From NCBI RefSeq assembly GCF_014196835.1, contig NZ_JACIEK010000002.1:62001-126000 (forward strand): a DNA stretch of 64,000 nt. Reading direction: 5' to 3'. Of the stretch, positions 30,723 to 39,068 are shown in pieces. A program made the translations under genes and the position numbers. The stretch's first letter is position 1. Each line of letters opens with the position of its first letter. The stretch is from Aureimonas pseudogalii. GTDB lineage: Bacteria; Pseudomonadota; Alphaproteobacteria; Rhizobiales; Rhizobiaceae. Below the pieces are notes generated by a model, which saw only the letters and a program-made list of their open reading frames with translations, was not told the origin of the DNA and did no database searches.

Positions 30723-31523
30723 ATGTGCCGCCTTCTCGCCTATTCCGGAACGCCCCTCTTTCTCGAGGACCTCCTGATCCGGCCCGAAGGCTCGCTGGTG
30801 TCGCAGTCGATGGCGGCGCGCGAGGCGCGCACGGTGGTGAACGGCGACGGCTGCGGCCTCGGCTGGTATGGCGAGCGCGCCGAGCCCGGCCTCTATCGCG
30901 GCATCCTGCCGGCCTGGTCGGACGCCAACCTCACCTCGCTCTGCCGGCAGATCCGCTCCAAGCTCTTCCTCGCCCATGTGCGCGCGGCGACCTCGGGCGG
31001 CGTCTCCACGAGCAACTGCCACCCGTTCGCGCACGGCCGGCAGCTCTTCATGCACAACGGGCAGATCGGCGACTATGCGCTCGTGCGCCGCCGCGTCGAG
31101 GCGATGATCCCCGACGCGCTCTATCCCTCGCGCAAGGGCACCTGCGATTCCGAGGCGATCTTCCTCGCCGCGATCGGGCGCGGCGTCGAGGCCGATCCGA
31201 TCGCGGCCTACGGCGCGATCCTCGCCGAGATCCTGGCGCTGCAGGGCCGCTCTGGCGAGCCCGTGCGCTTTGCCGCCGTGCACAGCGACGGCGCGCGGCT
31301 CTTCGCCTTCCGCTGGGCGAGCGACGGGCAGCCGCCCTCGCTCTATTCGCGGGTGGAGGACGGCAACCTGCTGGTCGCCTCCGAGCCCTGCGGCGCGGAT
31401 GCGGCGGGCTGGCAGGCCATTCCTTCGGGCAGCGTGCTGGAGGCGAACGGCACGGGCGCGATCTATCTGCGCCGCTTCGACCCGACCGCGCTCGCCCTGG
31501 CATCGGCGGCTCGCGCGGCCTGA
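30723..31523 (+). CDS. Class II glutamine amidotransferase (YafJ/EgtC-like)
   Basis: This is a 266-residue N-terminal nucleophile (Ntn) hydrolase. Seen: the N-terminal catalytic cysteine after Met removal (MCRLLAYSG), GDGCGLGWYG, HVRAATSGG and NCHPFAHGRQLFMHNGQI, the glutaminase-domain set. Known relatives include YafJ and EgtC (ergothioneine pathway), but no other ergothioneine genes lie nearby, so the role is open. It starts 67 bases after the racemase gene and may be co-transcribed with it. Confidence 0.92.
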   Translation: MCRLLAYSGTPLFLEDLLIRPEGSLVSQSMAAREARTVVNGDGCGLGWYGERAEPGLYRGILPAWSDANLTSLCRQIRSKLFLAHVRAATSGGVSTSNCHPFAHGRQLFMHNGQIGDYALVRRRVEAMIPDALYPSRKGTCDSEAIFLAAIGRGVEADPIAAYGAILAEILALQGRSGEPVRFAAVHSDGARLFAFRWASDGQPPSLYSRVEDGNLLVASEPCGADAAGWQAIPSGSVLEANGTGAIYLRRFDPTALALASAARAA

Positions 31524-31806
31524 GGCGGACCATCTCGGGCGATCGCGCGGCGCGGCGGCGGTCTTGCCGGTCGGCCCCATGGGCACGCGTTGGATTGCTC
31601 GAACGCCCTGCCATCACCCGCCAGCCGAAGGGTTCGCGAGGTGTCACGCCCTTCGTGACAATTCGGACGACGGCCACTGGCGGTGAGACGGGCAGGGAAC
31701 CGACACCGGTTCGGCCTCGACCGGGCACCCGCCGCCTTTACCGGATCTGCAGGTTTGTCGCGGCAGGGTTGCCTCGCACGCGCACGGCGTGCTGACGGTC
31801 GGTCCC

Positions 31807-32274
31807 ATGTCCTATCTCGTCCTCAAGTATCTCCACGTCATCGGCGCCTGCGTGCTGCTGGGCACCGGCACGGGCATCGCCTTCTTCATGCTGATGGCCC
31901 ATCGCAGCCGCGACGCCGCGTTCATTGCGCGCACCGCCGGCGTGGTGGTGACCGCCGATCTTCTCTTCACCGCCTCGGCCGTGGTGGTGCAGCCGATCAC
32001 CGGCCTGCTTCTGGCCCGCGAGGCCGGCTTTCCGCTGGGCGAGGGCTGGATCCTCCTCTCGCTCGTGCTCTACGGCGTCGCCGGGGCGTTCTGGCTGCCG
32101 GTGGTGTGGATGCAGGCACGCATGCGCGATCTCGCCCGCGCGGCGGCGGCAAACGGCGAGCCGCTGCCCGCCGCCTATCACCGTCTCTTTCGCTGGTGGT
32201 TCGCGTTCGGCTTTCCCGGCTTCGGCGCGGTGGCGGGGATCGTCTGGCTGATGATCGCCAAGCCCGGATGGTGA
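31807..32274 (+). CDS. DUF2269 family membrane protein
   Basis: This is a 155-residue integral membrane protein with about four helices. Seen: MSYLVLKYLHVIGACVLLGTGTGIAFFM (a conserved histidine in helix 1), VVVTADLLFTASAVVVQPITGLLL, VLYGVAGAFWLPVVWMQARMR and FGFPGFGAVAGIVWLMIAKPGW, matching DUF2269. The start at 31807 gives the conserved N-terminus. It overlaps the next gene by seven bases, so both are translated together. The function of the family is not established. Nothing recognisable was seen in the 31524-31806 gap. Confidence 0.88.
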   Translation: MSYLVLKYLHVIGACVLLGTGTGIAFFMLMAHRSRDAAFIARTAGVVVTADLLFTASAVVVQPITGLLLAREAGFPLGEGWILLSLVLYGVAGAFWLPVVWMQARMRDLARAAAANGEPLPAAYHRLFRWWFAFGFPGFGAVAGIVWLMIAKPGW

Positions 32275-33602
32275 CGATGGGCGAACCCGTGATCCTCGTT
32301 CTCGGCGCGGCCGGACTGATCGGCGAAGCCACCGCACTCGACCTCCGCCGCCGCGGCTTTCCGGTGGTGGCCGCCGCGCGCCGCTTCACGCCCGCCCAGC
32401 GCGCCGCCTTCGGGCGGGATGCGCGGATCGTCGGCGCGGTGGACCTCGCGTCCGACGCGCTGGCGCGGTTCGTCACGGAGACGGGCTGCGACCTCGTGGT
32501 GAACTGTATCGGCGTCCTGCAGGACAGCGCCCGCGGCGGGGCGCAAGACGTCCATGCCGGCTTCACCGCCCGCCTCCTCGCGGCGCTCGCTGCGCAGCCG
32601 AAACCGGTGCTCCTCGTGCAACTCTCGGTGCCCGGCCGCCCCGACGACGACCGCACCACCTTCAGCCGCACCAAGCGCGAGGCCGAGCGGCAGATCGCGC
32701 ACGCGCCTGGCCCTCACGCGATCCTGCGGCCGGGCTTCGTGATCGGGCCGGCGGCCTATGGCGGCAGCGCGCTGATCCGCGCGCTCGCGGCGCTGCCGGT
32801 GTCGCTGCCCGAGGCTCTGGCGAGCCGGCCCTTCGCGGCCACCGACATCGCCGACATCGCGGAGACGATCGCGCATCTGGCGCGGCGCTGGGCCGGCGGC
32901 GAACGGGATCTTCGCCTCGCCCTCGACGTGATGGAGGTGGCGCCCTCCACGGTCGGCGGGGTGATCGCGGCGTTTCGCGCGCGCTTCGGGGGCCCGCGCC
33001 CGCGCCTGACGCTGCCGAACTGGCTGCTGGCGGCGGGCAGCCGCGCCGGCGACGTGGCGGCCTGGGCCGGCTGGAGCCCGCCGGTGCGCTCGACGGCGCT
33101 GGCCGAGCTCTCGCGCGGCGTCGAGGGCGACGGCTCGGCTTGGGCGGGGTTGATGGGTCGCACCCCCCCGGACGCGAGCGCCATCGTCGCCGGGCTCCCG
33201 GCCAGCGTGCAGGAGCGCTGGTTCGCGCGGCTCTATCTCGCCAAGGCGCTTGCGATCGGCGGGCTCGCGCTGTTCTGGATCGTCTCGGGGCTGGTGGCGC
33301 TCGGGCCGGCCTTCGCGCCGGCGGCGGCGATCCTCACGGCGCATGGCGTGCCGCCGGGGCTCGCGGCCGTGCTGACGGCGGCGACGAGCCTCGCCGACAT
33401 CGCGATCGGCCTTGGCATCGCGTGGCGGCGCACCTGCCGCGCCGGGCTTCTCGCGGGTCTGGCGCTGACGCTCGGCTATCTCGCCAGCGCCACCGTCCTC
33501 ACGCCCGAACTCTGGATCGACCCGCTGGGCGCGCTGGTGAAGACCGGCCCGGCGGCGATCCTGATGCTGTTCGCGCTGCTGATCCTCGACGATCGGGGCT
33601 GA
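32268..33602 (+). CDS. NAD(P)-binding (SDR-type) protein fused to a DoxX-like membrane domain
   Basis: This is a 444-residue two-part protein. The N-terminal half is an extended-SDR Rossmann fold: VILVLGAAGLIGEATALDLRRRGF (GxxGxxG), CDLVVNCIGVLQ, and RTKFSRTKREAE-like FSRTKREAERQI followed by AILRPGFVIGPAAYG. The C-terminal part (about 320-444) has four hydrophobic helices resembling DoxX-like proteins (YLAKALAIGGLALFWIVSGL, then SLADIAIGLGIAWRRTCRAGLL). Such fusions occur in proteobacteria; the substrate is unknown. It overlaps the DUF2269 gene. ATG 32268, GTG 32271 and ATG 32277 are all possible starts. Confidence 0.85.
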   Translation: MVTMGEPVILVLGAAGLIGEATALDLRRRGFPVVAAARRFTPAQRAAFGRDARIVGAVDLASDALARFVTETGCDLVVNCIGVLQDSARGGAQDVHAGFTARLLAALAAQPKPVLLVQLSVPGRPDDDRTTFSRTKREAERQIAHAPGPHAILRPGFVIGPAAYGGSALIRALAALPVSLPEALASRPFAATDIADIAETIAHLARRWAGGERDLRLALDVMEVAPSTVGGVIAAFRARFGGPRPRLTLPNWLLAAGSRAGDVAAWAGWSPPVRSTALAELSRGVEGDGSAWAGLMGRTPPDASAIVAGLPASVQERWFARLYLAKALAIGGLALFWIVSGLVALGPAFAPAAAILTAHGVPPGLAAVLTAATSLADIAIGLGIAWRRTCRAGLLAGLALTLGYLASATVLTPELWIDPLGALVKTGPAAILMLFALLILDDRG

Positions 33603-33657
33603 CGCCGGGGAGCGTCAGCCCCGGCCGGTGGCTTAAGGGATGATACCCGGCACCCCG

Positions 33658-33699
33658 CTACAAGATGAAGCGGGACAGGTCGGTCTCGCCTGCGAGACC
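33658..33699 (-). pseudogene. Remnant of a second hslU 3' end
   Basis: Downstream of the hslU stop, on the same strand but in another frame, the sequence encodes [12 protein letters not shown] followed by TAG, nearly the same as the hslU ending [12 protein letters not shown] plus TGA. Five of the codon differences over the shared part are silent or in the stop, and one changes Asp to Glu. This suggests the tail of a diverged hslU copy rather than a fresh tandem duplication. Confidence 0.65.
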
Positions 33700-33710
33700 C
33701 GGTGGACGCC

Positions 33711-35018
33711 TCACAGGATGAAGCGCGACAGATCGGTATCGCCCGCGATGCCGTCGAGCGCCTTGTGGACGTAGGCACCGTCCACCCGGTAGTGCTCGCC
33801 GCCCTTGTCGGGGGCCTCGAAGGAGATGTCGTCGAGGACGCGCTCCATCACCGTCTGCAGGCGCCGCGCCCCGATGTTCTCGATCGAGCCGTTGAGCGAC
33901 ACCGCAAGGTCGGCGATGGCGTCGATGGCGTCGTCGGTGATCTCGAGATCGACGTTCTCGGTCTTCATCAGCGCGATGTACTGCTTGATGAGCGAGGCCT
34001 CGGTCTCGGTGAGGATGCGGCGGAAGTCGTCCTTCGTCAGCGCCTTCAGCTCGACGCGGATCGGCAGCCGGCCCTGCAGCTCCGGCAGGAGGTCGGAGGG
34101 CTTGGCGACGTGGAAGGCGCCCGAGGCGATGAAGAGGATGTGGTCGGTCTTCACCGGCCCGTGCTTGGTGGCGACCGTGGTGCCCTCGACCAGCGGCAGG
34201 AGATCGCGCTGCACGCCCTCGCGGGAGACGCCGGCGCCGCCGTGGCCGTCCTTGTTGGCGACCTTGTCGATCTCGTCGAGGAAGACGATGCCGTTGTTCT
34301 CCACCGCCGAGATCGCGTCGGCCACCAGCGCCTCGTTGTCGAGGAGCTTGTCGGACTCCTCGGTGATCAGGAGCTCGTAGCTCTCCTTCACGCTGGTGCG
34401 GCGCTGCTTGGTGCGCCCGCCCATCGCCTTGCCGAACATCTCGGAGAGGTTGAGAACGCCGACATTGGCGCCCGGCATGCCGGGAATGTCGAGCCCGCCC
34501 ATCGGGTTGGACGTGTCGGCCACCTCGATGTCGATCTCCTTGTCGTCGAGTTCGCCCGAGCGCAGCTTCTTGCGGAAGCTGTCGCGCGTCGCGGGCGAGG
34601 CGGTCTTGCCGACGAGCGCGTCGAGCACCCGGTCCTCGGCGCCTTGATGGGCGCGCGCCTTCACGTCCTCGCGCCGCTTCTCGCGCACGAGCCCGATGCC
34701 GATCTCGACGAGATCCCTGATGATCTGCTCGACGTCGCGCCCGACATAGCCGACCTCTGTGAACTTGGTGGCCTCGACCTTGATGAAGGGGGCACCGGCG
34801 AGTTTGGCGAGGCGGCGCGAGATCTCGGTCTTGCCGACGCCGGTCGGGCCGATCATCAGAATGTTCTTCGGCATCACCTCCTCGCGGAGCGATCCGGTGA
34901 GCTGCTGGCGGCGCCAGCGGTTGCGCAGCGCCACCGCGACGGCGCGCTTGGCGTCGCTCTGGCCGATGATGTGGCGGTCGAGCTCGGAGACGATCTCGCG
35001 GGGGGAAAAGTCGGTCAT
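33711..35018 (-). CDS. hslU: ATP-dependent protease ATPase subunit HslU
   Basis: HslU is the AAA+ unfoldase that feeds substrates to the HslV peptidase. Seen: [19 protein letters not shown] at the N-terminus, Walker [29 protein letters not shown], Walker [19 protein letters not shown]-type [14 protein letters not shown], and the C-terminal tail DLSRFIL that inserts into HslV. The length of 435 residues is normal. The partner gene hslV is about 12 kb away on the plus strand. The gene is followed by a remnant of a second hslU tail. The 270 bases upstream contain no gene except a possible leader peptide of luxR. Confidence 0.97.
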   Translation of the reverse strand: MTDFSPREIVSELDRHIIGQSDAKRAVAVALRNRWRRQQLTGSLREEVMPKNILMIGPTGVGKTEISRRLAKLAGAPFIKVEATKFTEVGYVGRDVEQIIRDLVEIGIGLVREKRREDVKARAHQGAEDRVLDALVGKTASPATRDSFRKKLRSGELDDKEIDIEVADTSNPMGGLDIPGMPGANVGVLNLSEMFGKAMGGRTKQRRTSVKESYELLITEESDKLLDNEALVADAISAVENNGIVFLDEIDKVANKDGHGGAGVSREGVQRDLLPLVEGTTVATKHGPVKTDHILFIASGAFHVAKPSDLLPELQGRLPIRVELKALTKDDFRRILTETEASLIKQYIALMKTENVDLEITDDAIDAIADLAVSLNGSIENIGARRLQTVMERVLDDISFEAPDKGGEHYRVDGAYVHKALDGIAGDTDLSRFIL

Positions 35019-35160
35019 GCGTCCGGCATCTCGTGGCAGGCGGCCGCTTCGTGCGGGCCGCGTCGCGCCGGAAGATGGGGAGGCGGGCGGGCGAGCGCCA
35101 GAGGAAGGGGGCGTGGACCTCCCCTGACGGGAATGGCGCCGCCGCGATGCAACCTGCAAA

Positions 35161-35194
35161 CGAAACGGATGATTGTCGTTTCGAGGGTCGAAAC
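35161..35194. promoter_or_regulatory. Dyad elements upstream of luxR, possible operator
   Basis: GTTTCGA-GGG-TCGAAAC (35178-35194) is a perfect inverted repeat. An additional CGAAACG at 35161-35167 pairs with CGTTTCG at 35177-35183. They lie about 150 bases upstream of the luxR-type gene, between it and hslU. Binding by the LuxR protein is a guess from position and symmetry. Confidence 0.4.
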
Positions 35195-35288
35195 CGCGGG
35201 CGGGATCGGATTAAGCTGGAGGACCGTCCGGCGTTCCGCGAATCAGCTGCGCGCCTCTTCGGTTCATAGCCCCGTGAGGATCGATCGT

Positions 35289-35351
35289 ATGGCAACCGTC
35301 GATGGTCACCCCGTGAAGCCGCCCGCCGTCCTCGCCTGTTTCGCCGCATGA
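35289..35351 (+). CDS. Possible 20-residue leader peptide coupled to luxR
   Basis: The frame runs ATG (35289) to TGA (35349-35351), encoding MATVDGHPVKPPAVLACFAA. A GAGGATCG ribosome-binding site precedes it, and its stop overlaps the luxR ATG (ATGA), while luxR has no visible ribosome-binding site of its own. This would make luxR translation depend on the leader. Evidence is positional only. Confidence 0.4.
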   Translation: MATVDGHPVKPPAVLACFAA

Positions 35352-36064
35352 CGATTTCGGCGAGCCCTTTCGAATCTCTGGAGCGTCCCTGGAGCGAGGA
35401 GCAGCTGGTGGTGTCTCTCGAGCGGCTCTGCCGCGACCGGGGCTTCACGCGCTTCGCGCTGATGAACAGCCCGTCGACCGACGAGGCGGGGGCGGAGATG
35501 CGCCTGACCCTCTCGAACTGGAGCGAGGAGTTCCGCCGCGGCTACGAGCGGCTGGGGCTCCACCGTTTCACGCCGGTGCTGCGGGCGATGCGCGGCGGGG
35601 CGCTGCCCTTCGTCTGGGACGCCGAGACGCTGCACGGCTACGACCCGGACGACGCCGACATGAGCCCGCAGGCGCGCTTCCTGGCGGCGAACGACTGCCT
35701 GTCGGGCCTCTACTGCCCGGTGCACGGGCTCACGGGGTTCAACGGGGTGCTGGCGCTCTCGGGGCCGGGCGCGCCGGTGGACGACGCGGCGGCGGACGCG
35801 CTGCAGCTCGCCGCCTTCACGATCTTCGGCATCCTGGCGGCGTGCCGCTTCGAGAAGAACCGGCTGGACAATCCGCTGACGGCACGCGAGCGCGACTGCC
35901 TGAAGCTCGCCATGCTCGGCAAGACCTCGGCCGAGATCGGCACGATCCTCTCGATCTCCGGCAACACGATCTCGCAGCACCTGGCCTCGGCGACGCGCAA
36001 GCTCGACGCCTCCAACCGCACCCACGCCGTCGCCCTCGCCGCGCAGTTGGGATACCTCTCCTGA
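35348..36064 (+). CDS. LuxR-type regulator with autoinducer-binding-like domain (LuxR solo)
   Basis: This is a 238-residue regulator. The N-terminal half resembles the acyl-homoserine-lactone binding domain (residues about 20-150). The C-terminal half is a GerE-type helix-turn-helix (PLTARERDCLKLAMLGKTSAEIGTIL..NTISQHLASATRKL, about 176-235). Compared with TraR/LuxR numbering, Tyr66, Pro76 and Trp90 keep conserved positions, but the conserved Trp is Phe62 and the conserved Asp is Thr75. No luxI-type synthase is in the window. The changes suggest a different ligand from classical lactones. Confidence 0.88.
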   Translation: MTISASPFESLERPWSEEQLVVSLERLCRDRGFTRFALMNSPSTDEAGAEMRLTLSNWSEEFRRGYERLGLHRFTPVLRAMRGGALPFVWDAETLHGYDPDDADMSPQARFLAANDCLSGLYCPVHGLTGFNGVLALSGPGAPVDDAAADALQLAAFTIFGILAACRFEKNRLDNPLTARERDCLKLAMLGKTSAEIGTILSISGNTISQHLASATRKLDASNRTHAVALAAQLGYLS

Positions 36065-36124
36065 AACCGGCAAAGCCGGTTTCAGGAAGCGTCCCCTCCG
36101 AAACGGGCAAAGCCCGGCTTCGGG
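36060..36124. terminator. Two tandem AAA-loop hairpins at the end of luxR
   Basis: CCTGAAACCGGC-AAA-GCCGGTTTCAGG (36060-36086) is a perfect 12-base stem that includes the luxR stop codon. CCGAAACGGGC-AAA-GCCCGGCTTCGGG (36098-36124) is a related, imperfect stem. No T-run follows, so these may act as RNA stabilisers or Rho-dependent ends rather than classical terminators. Confidence 0.55.
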
Positions 36125-36188
36125 ACCGCCTCTCACAATGGCCCGCAGGCCGGCTTCGACGGCGGCTGATGCGCCCGCCGCACCATCC

Positions 36189-36746
36189 TCAGGCCGCGCG
36201 GGCGATCTCGCCTTCCACGAAGCGCACGCGCGACCCGACGTCGGTCCTCGGCAGGAGCACGGTCTCGTAGCCGGCGCGGCGGTAGGTCGCCATCATCGTC
36301 TCGAACGTGCGCTCGGCTTCCACGGCGTCCTGGCGGCGCTCCGCGTCCTGCCCGAAGATTTCCGGCCAGAAGGGCGCCACGAAGACGCGGGGGGCATAGC
36401 GCAACTCCTGGATCGCGCGCTCGACATGCGGGGGCAGCGGCAGGCCGCAGAGGGTGAGATAGCCGGCGCAGTCGGCAAGACCGCGGTCGAAGAAGACGGG
36501 CGCCTCGCCGCCCATTTCGCAGGCCCCGCGCCAGGCCGCGAGATCGTGGAGCAGCATCGCCTCGGCGAAGAGCGCCCGGTCGCGCCAGGGCAGCGCCGGG
36601 CCGTCGATGCGGCTCATGTCGCGGATCACGGCGCGCCCGGCTTCGGGCACGGTGCGGTGGCCGGCGGCGGCGAGCGCGTCGAGAAGCGTCGTCTTGCCCG
36701 ATCCCGGGCCGCCCGTCAGCACGAAGAAGCGATCGGTGGCGGACAT
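36189..36746 (-). CDS. AAA-family ATP-binding protein (NadR/AAA_28-like)
   Basis: This is a 185-residue P-loop kinase-like protein. Seen: Walker A FVLTGGPGSGKTTLLDAL, HRTVPEAGRAVIRDM (a conserved E-A-R turn), APVFFDRGLADCAGYL with an aspartate of the Walker-B type, and YETVLLPRTDVGSRVRFVE at the end. This layout matches the AAA_28 group. The substrate is unknown. The start at 36746 has AAGGAGAG upstream; the frame is open to 36785. It lies 90 bases downstream of the glucan protein gene on the same strand. Confidence 0.82.
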   Translation of the reverse strand: MSATDRFFVLTGGPGSGKTTLLDALAAAGHRTVPEAGRAVIRDMSRIDGPALPWRDRALFAEAMLLHDLAAWRGACEMGGEAPVFFDRGLADCAGYLTLCGLPLPPHVERAIQELRYAPRVFVAPFWPEIFGQDAERRQDAVEAERTFETMMATYRRAGYETVLLPRTDVGSRVRFVEGEIARAA

Positions 36747-36836
36747 CTGGTGGCTCTCCTTCGGATCGAGGGTGCCATCCCGCAACGGAGAAAGAGGACG
36801 AGCGGCAGGCTTGCCGCCGCCCGTCCTCCTTAAGGC

Positions 36837-38396
36837 TCAGGCGGCGCCGAGCGGCAGGAACTGGTAGGCCCAGGTCTCGGTGAGGACGCTCTCGCCCTGC
36901 GTCAGGTAGAGGCGCAGCTCCACCGGGGCGTCGCCCTCGGCCGTGAGATCGAACGTCGCGCGCCAGGCGGTGCCGACCTTCACCGAATAGGCCTCGGTCT
37001 GGCCGACCGTGCCGCGCGAGGCGGTGACGATGGCCTTGACGCCCTTGGCGTCGCGCCCGAGGGCGGCGACGAGCCCGCCGTCGAAATCCACCACCACCTT
37101 GGTGACGCCGGCAGGGCGGGGCTGGCCGGGAATGCCGCCGCGACCGAGGCGCGTCGCCGCCACCTTGCCGACCGTGCCGGGATAGGGCTCGCGGTTGGAC
37201 CAGAACAGGCGGTAGTCGACCGCCACCGCGTCGCCCCGGCGCACCGGGGTCTCCGGCACCCAGTAGGCGGCGATGTTGTCGTGGATCTCGTCGTCGGTCG
37301 GGATCTCTACGAGCTGCACCGCGCCGCGGCCCCAGGAGCCCACCGGCTCGACCCAGACGCTGGCACGCTTCTCGTAGAAGACGCCGTCGTCTTCGTAGTT
37401 CTCGAAGTTGCGGTCGCGCTGCAGCAGGCCGAAGCCGCGCGGCGCCTCGTCGGAGAAGCTCGAGGTCATGACGTTGCGCGGGTTGTTGAGCGGGCGCCAG
37501 ATGCGCTCGCCCGTGCCCGTCCACAGCGCCAGACCGTCGGAATCGTGGACCTCCGGGCGCCAGTCGACGCGGCGTGCCCGGTCGGTCTCGGAGTACCAGA
37601 ACATCGAGGTGAGCGCTGCGATGCCGAAGCGCTGGATGTCGCCCCGCGCGAAGTAGCGCGCCTGGATGTCCATGCGGATCGGGCCGCCTTTCGAGACGTC
37701 CATGCGCAGGACGCCCGCGACGCGGGGGCTGTTCAGCGCGCAGGTGATCACGAGGCGCCCGTCGGCGGAGGGCTCGAGGAAGAAGTCGGTGAAGCGCGGG
37801 AACTCCTCGGGCGTCGGCATGGCGACGTCGATGGCGAGCGCGCGGGCCGACATGCCGAACTGGTTGTCCTCGCCCGAGGTGCGGAAGTAGGCGGCGCCGA
37901 GGAAGGCCAGCCAATCCTCCTCGCGGCCGGGCTCGAGCACGCGAAAGCCCGCGAAGCCGATGTCGGCGGGCAGTTCCTTGGCCGGGCTGTCGGCGGGAAT
38001 GTCGAAGAGGGCGGGATCGTAGCGCAGCGTGCGGGCGGTGCCGCCCTCCACCACGTGGATGCCGACGGGCAGCTGGAAGTAGCGTCCGAGATGGAAGAAG
38101 CGGATCGGCGCCTTGCCGTCGTTGAGCTGGAGAGTCTCGTCCGCCTTGTACTTGATGCGCCAATGCTGGTCGAAGTCGATGCGGTCGAGCACGGCGGGGG
38201 CGCGCGAGGCTTCGGGCACGTAGGGCGCGGCGGCGAGCGCGCGCTGCTTCTCCACCAGAGCGTCGAAGGAGAAGGGCTCGGCCGGCCCGAACTGCAGCCC
38301 GTCACCGTCTGCGGCGAGCGCCCGGCTGCCGGGCAGCGCCACGCCGAGGGCCGCGAGCGCCATCATCACTTCGCGTCGGTTGAGGTCGATCGTCAT
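36837..38396 (-). CDS. Periplasmic glucan biosynthesis protein (MdoG/MdoD, OpgG/OpgD family)
   Basis: Members act in the periplasm in the synthesis or shaping of osmoregulated periplasmic glucans. Seen: a twin-arginine-type signal (NRREVMMALAALGVALPGSRALA, about 6-28), FSFDALVEKQRALAAAPYVP, QHWRIKYKADETLQLN, HLGRYFQLPVGIHVVEGG, FGMSARALAIDVAMP and WVEPVGSWGRGAVQLVEIPTDDEIHDNIAAYW, the family core. The twin-arginine signal favours OpgD over OpgG. The length of 519 residues is normal. No OpgH glycosyltransferase gene is in the window. Confidence 0.93.
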   Translation of the reverse strand: MTIDLNRREVMMALAALGVALPGSRALAADGDGLQFGPAEPFSFDALVEKQRALAAAPYVPEASRAPAVLDRIDFDQHWRIKYKADETLQLNDGKAPIRFFHLGRYFQLPVGIHVVEGGTARTLRYDPALFDIPADSPAKELPADIGFAGFRVLEPGREEDWLAFLGAAYFRTSGEDNQFGMSARALAIDVAMPTPEEFPRFTDFFLEPSADGRLVITCALNSPRVAGVLRMDVSKGGPIRMDIQARYFARGDIQRFGIAALTSMFWYSETDRARRVDWRPEVHDSDGLALWTGTGERIWRPLNNPRNVMTSSFSDEAPRGFGLLQRDRNFENYEDDGVFYEKRASVWVEPVGSWGRGAVQLVEIPTDDEIHDNIAAYWVPETPVRRGDAVAVDYRLFWSNREPYPGTVGKVAATRLGRGGIPGQPRPAGVTKVVVDFDGGLVAALGRDAKGVKAIVTASRGTVGQTEAYSVKVGTAWRATFDLTAEGDAPVELRLYLTQGESVLTETWAYQFLPLGAA

Positions 38397-38525
38397 GGAG
38401 CGGTCCCTTCTTGAGCCGCGCGGCAGTAGGAGGCCTGTGCCCGCGCTGTCAACTCCCCGGCCCTGCGGAGCGCTTCAAATGCGGCGCGAGGATGATCGGC
38501 GGCAGGGGAGCGGGAACGCGCTCCT

Positions 38526-39068
38526 TCAGTCGGACTTGGCGATGGCAGCGATGAAGCGCGGCCGGTTCGCGGCGAGGTTGACGTGCTCGCCGGAGACGAG
38601 GCCAAGCCCGCCGAAGAGCGGATCGTAGGAGACGGCGGTCTCCACCAGGACCAGCGAATCGCCGTCGGCGACCACGGGCAGGCTGTCGGTGGGAATGTCG
38701 GCGGTGCGAAGCGCCGTGCGGGGGGCCACGGCATAGGACCACGCGACCGAGAACTTGCCGCCGGAGCGCGTCAGGCTGCTGATGCGGTATTTCGTGCGCT
38801 CCGCCGTTCGCGAGACCATCTGCAGGAAAAGCTGCTGCGTGGTGGAAAGGAAGGCGTCGTCGACGGGATCGGTGCGCCGCGACAGGAGATCGCCGATGGT
38901 GAAGGTGGCCTTTTCGGCGTCCTGCGAATCCCGATAGGCGACGAACAGCGTGACGCAGCCGAGCAACAGCACGATCAGCACCGGCGCGATCAGCGCGAAC
39001 TCGATGGCGGCGACGCCGCGCCGGTCGCCGAGCCATCGCCGCCAGGAGGTCGCACGCCGCGCCCTCAC
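38526..39068 (-). CDS. TadE/TadG-like pilus assembly protein (second small one)
   Basis: This is a 180-residue protein with a single N-terminal hydrophobic segment (RRGVAAIEFALIAPVLIVLLLGCVTLFVAY), the hallmark RGVAAIEFALIAP of TadE-like minor pseudopilins. It has a GTG start at 39068 that overlaps the stop of the upstream TadE gene, so they are coupled. The C-terminal part (FSVAWSYAVAPRTALR) is exported in family members. It is the last gene of a three-gene Tad-like cluster without the Tad secretion machinery. Confidence 0.85.
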   Translation of the reverse strand: MRARRATSWRRWLGDRRGVAAIEFALIAPVLIVLLLGCVTLFVAYRDSQDAEKATFTIGDLLSRRTDPVDDAFLSTTQQLFLQMVSRTAERTKYRISSLTRSGGKFSVAWSYAVAPRTALRTADIPTDSLPVVADGDSLVLVETAVSYDPLFGGLGLVSGEHVNLAANRPRFIAAIAKSD

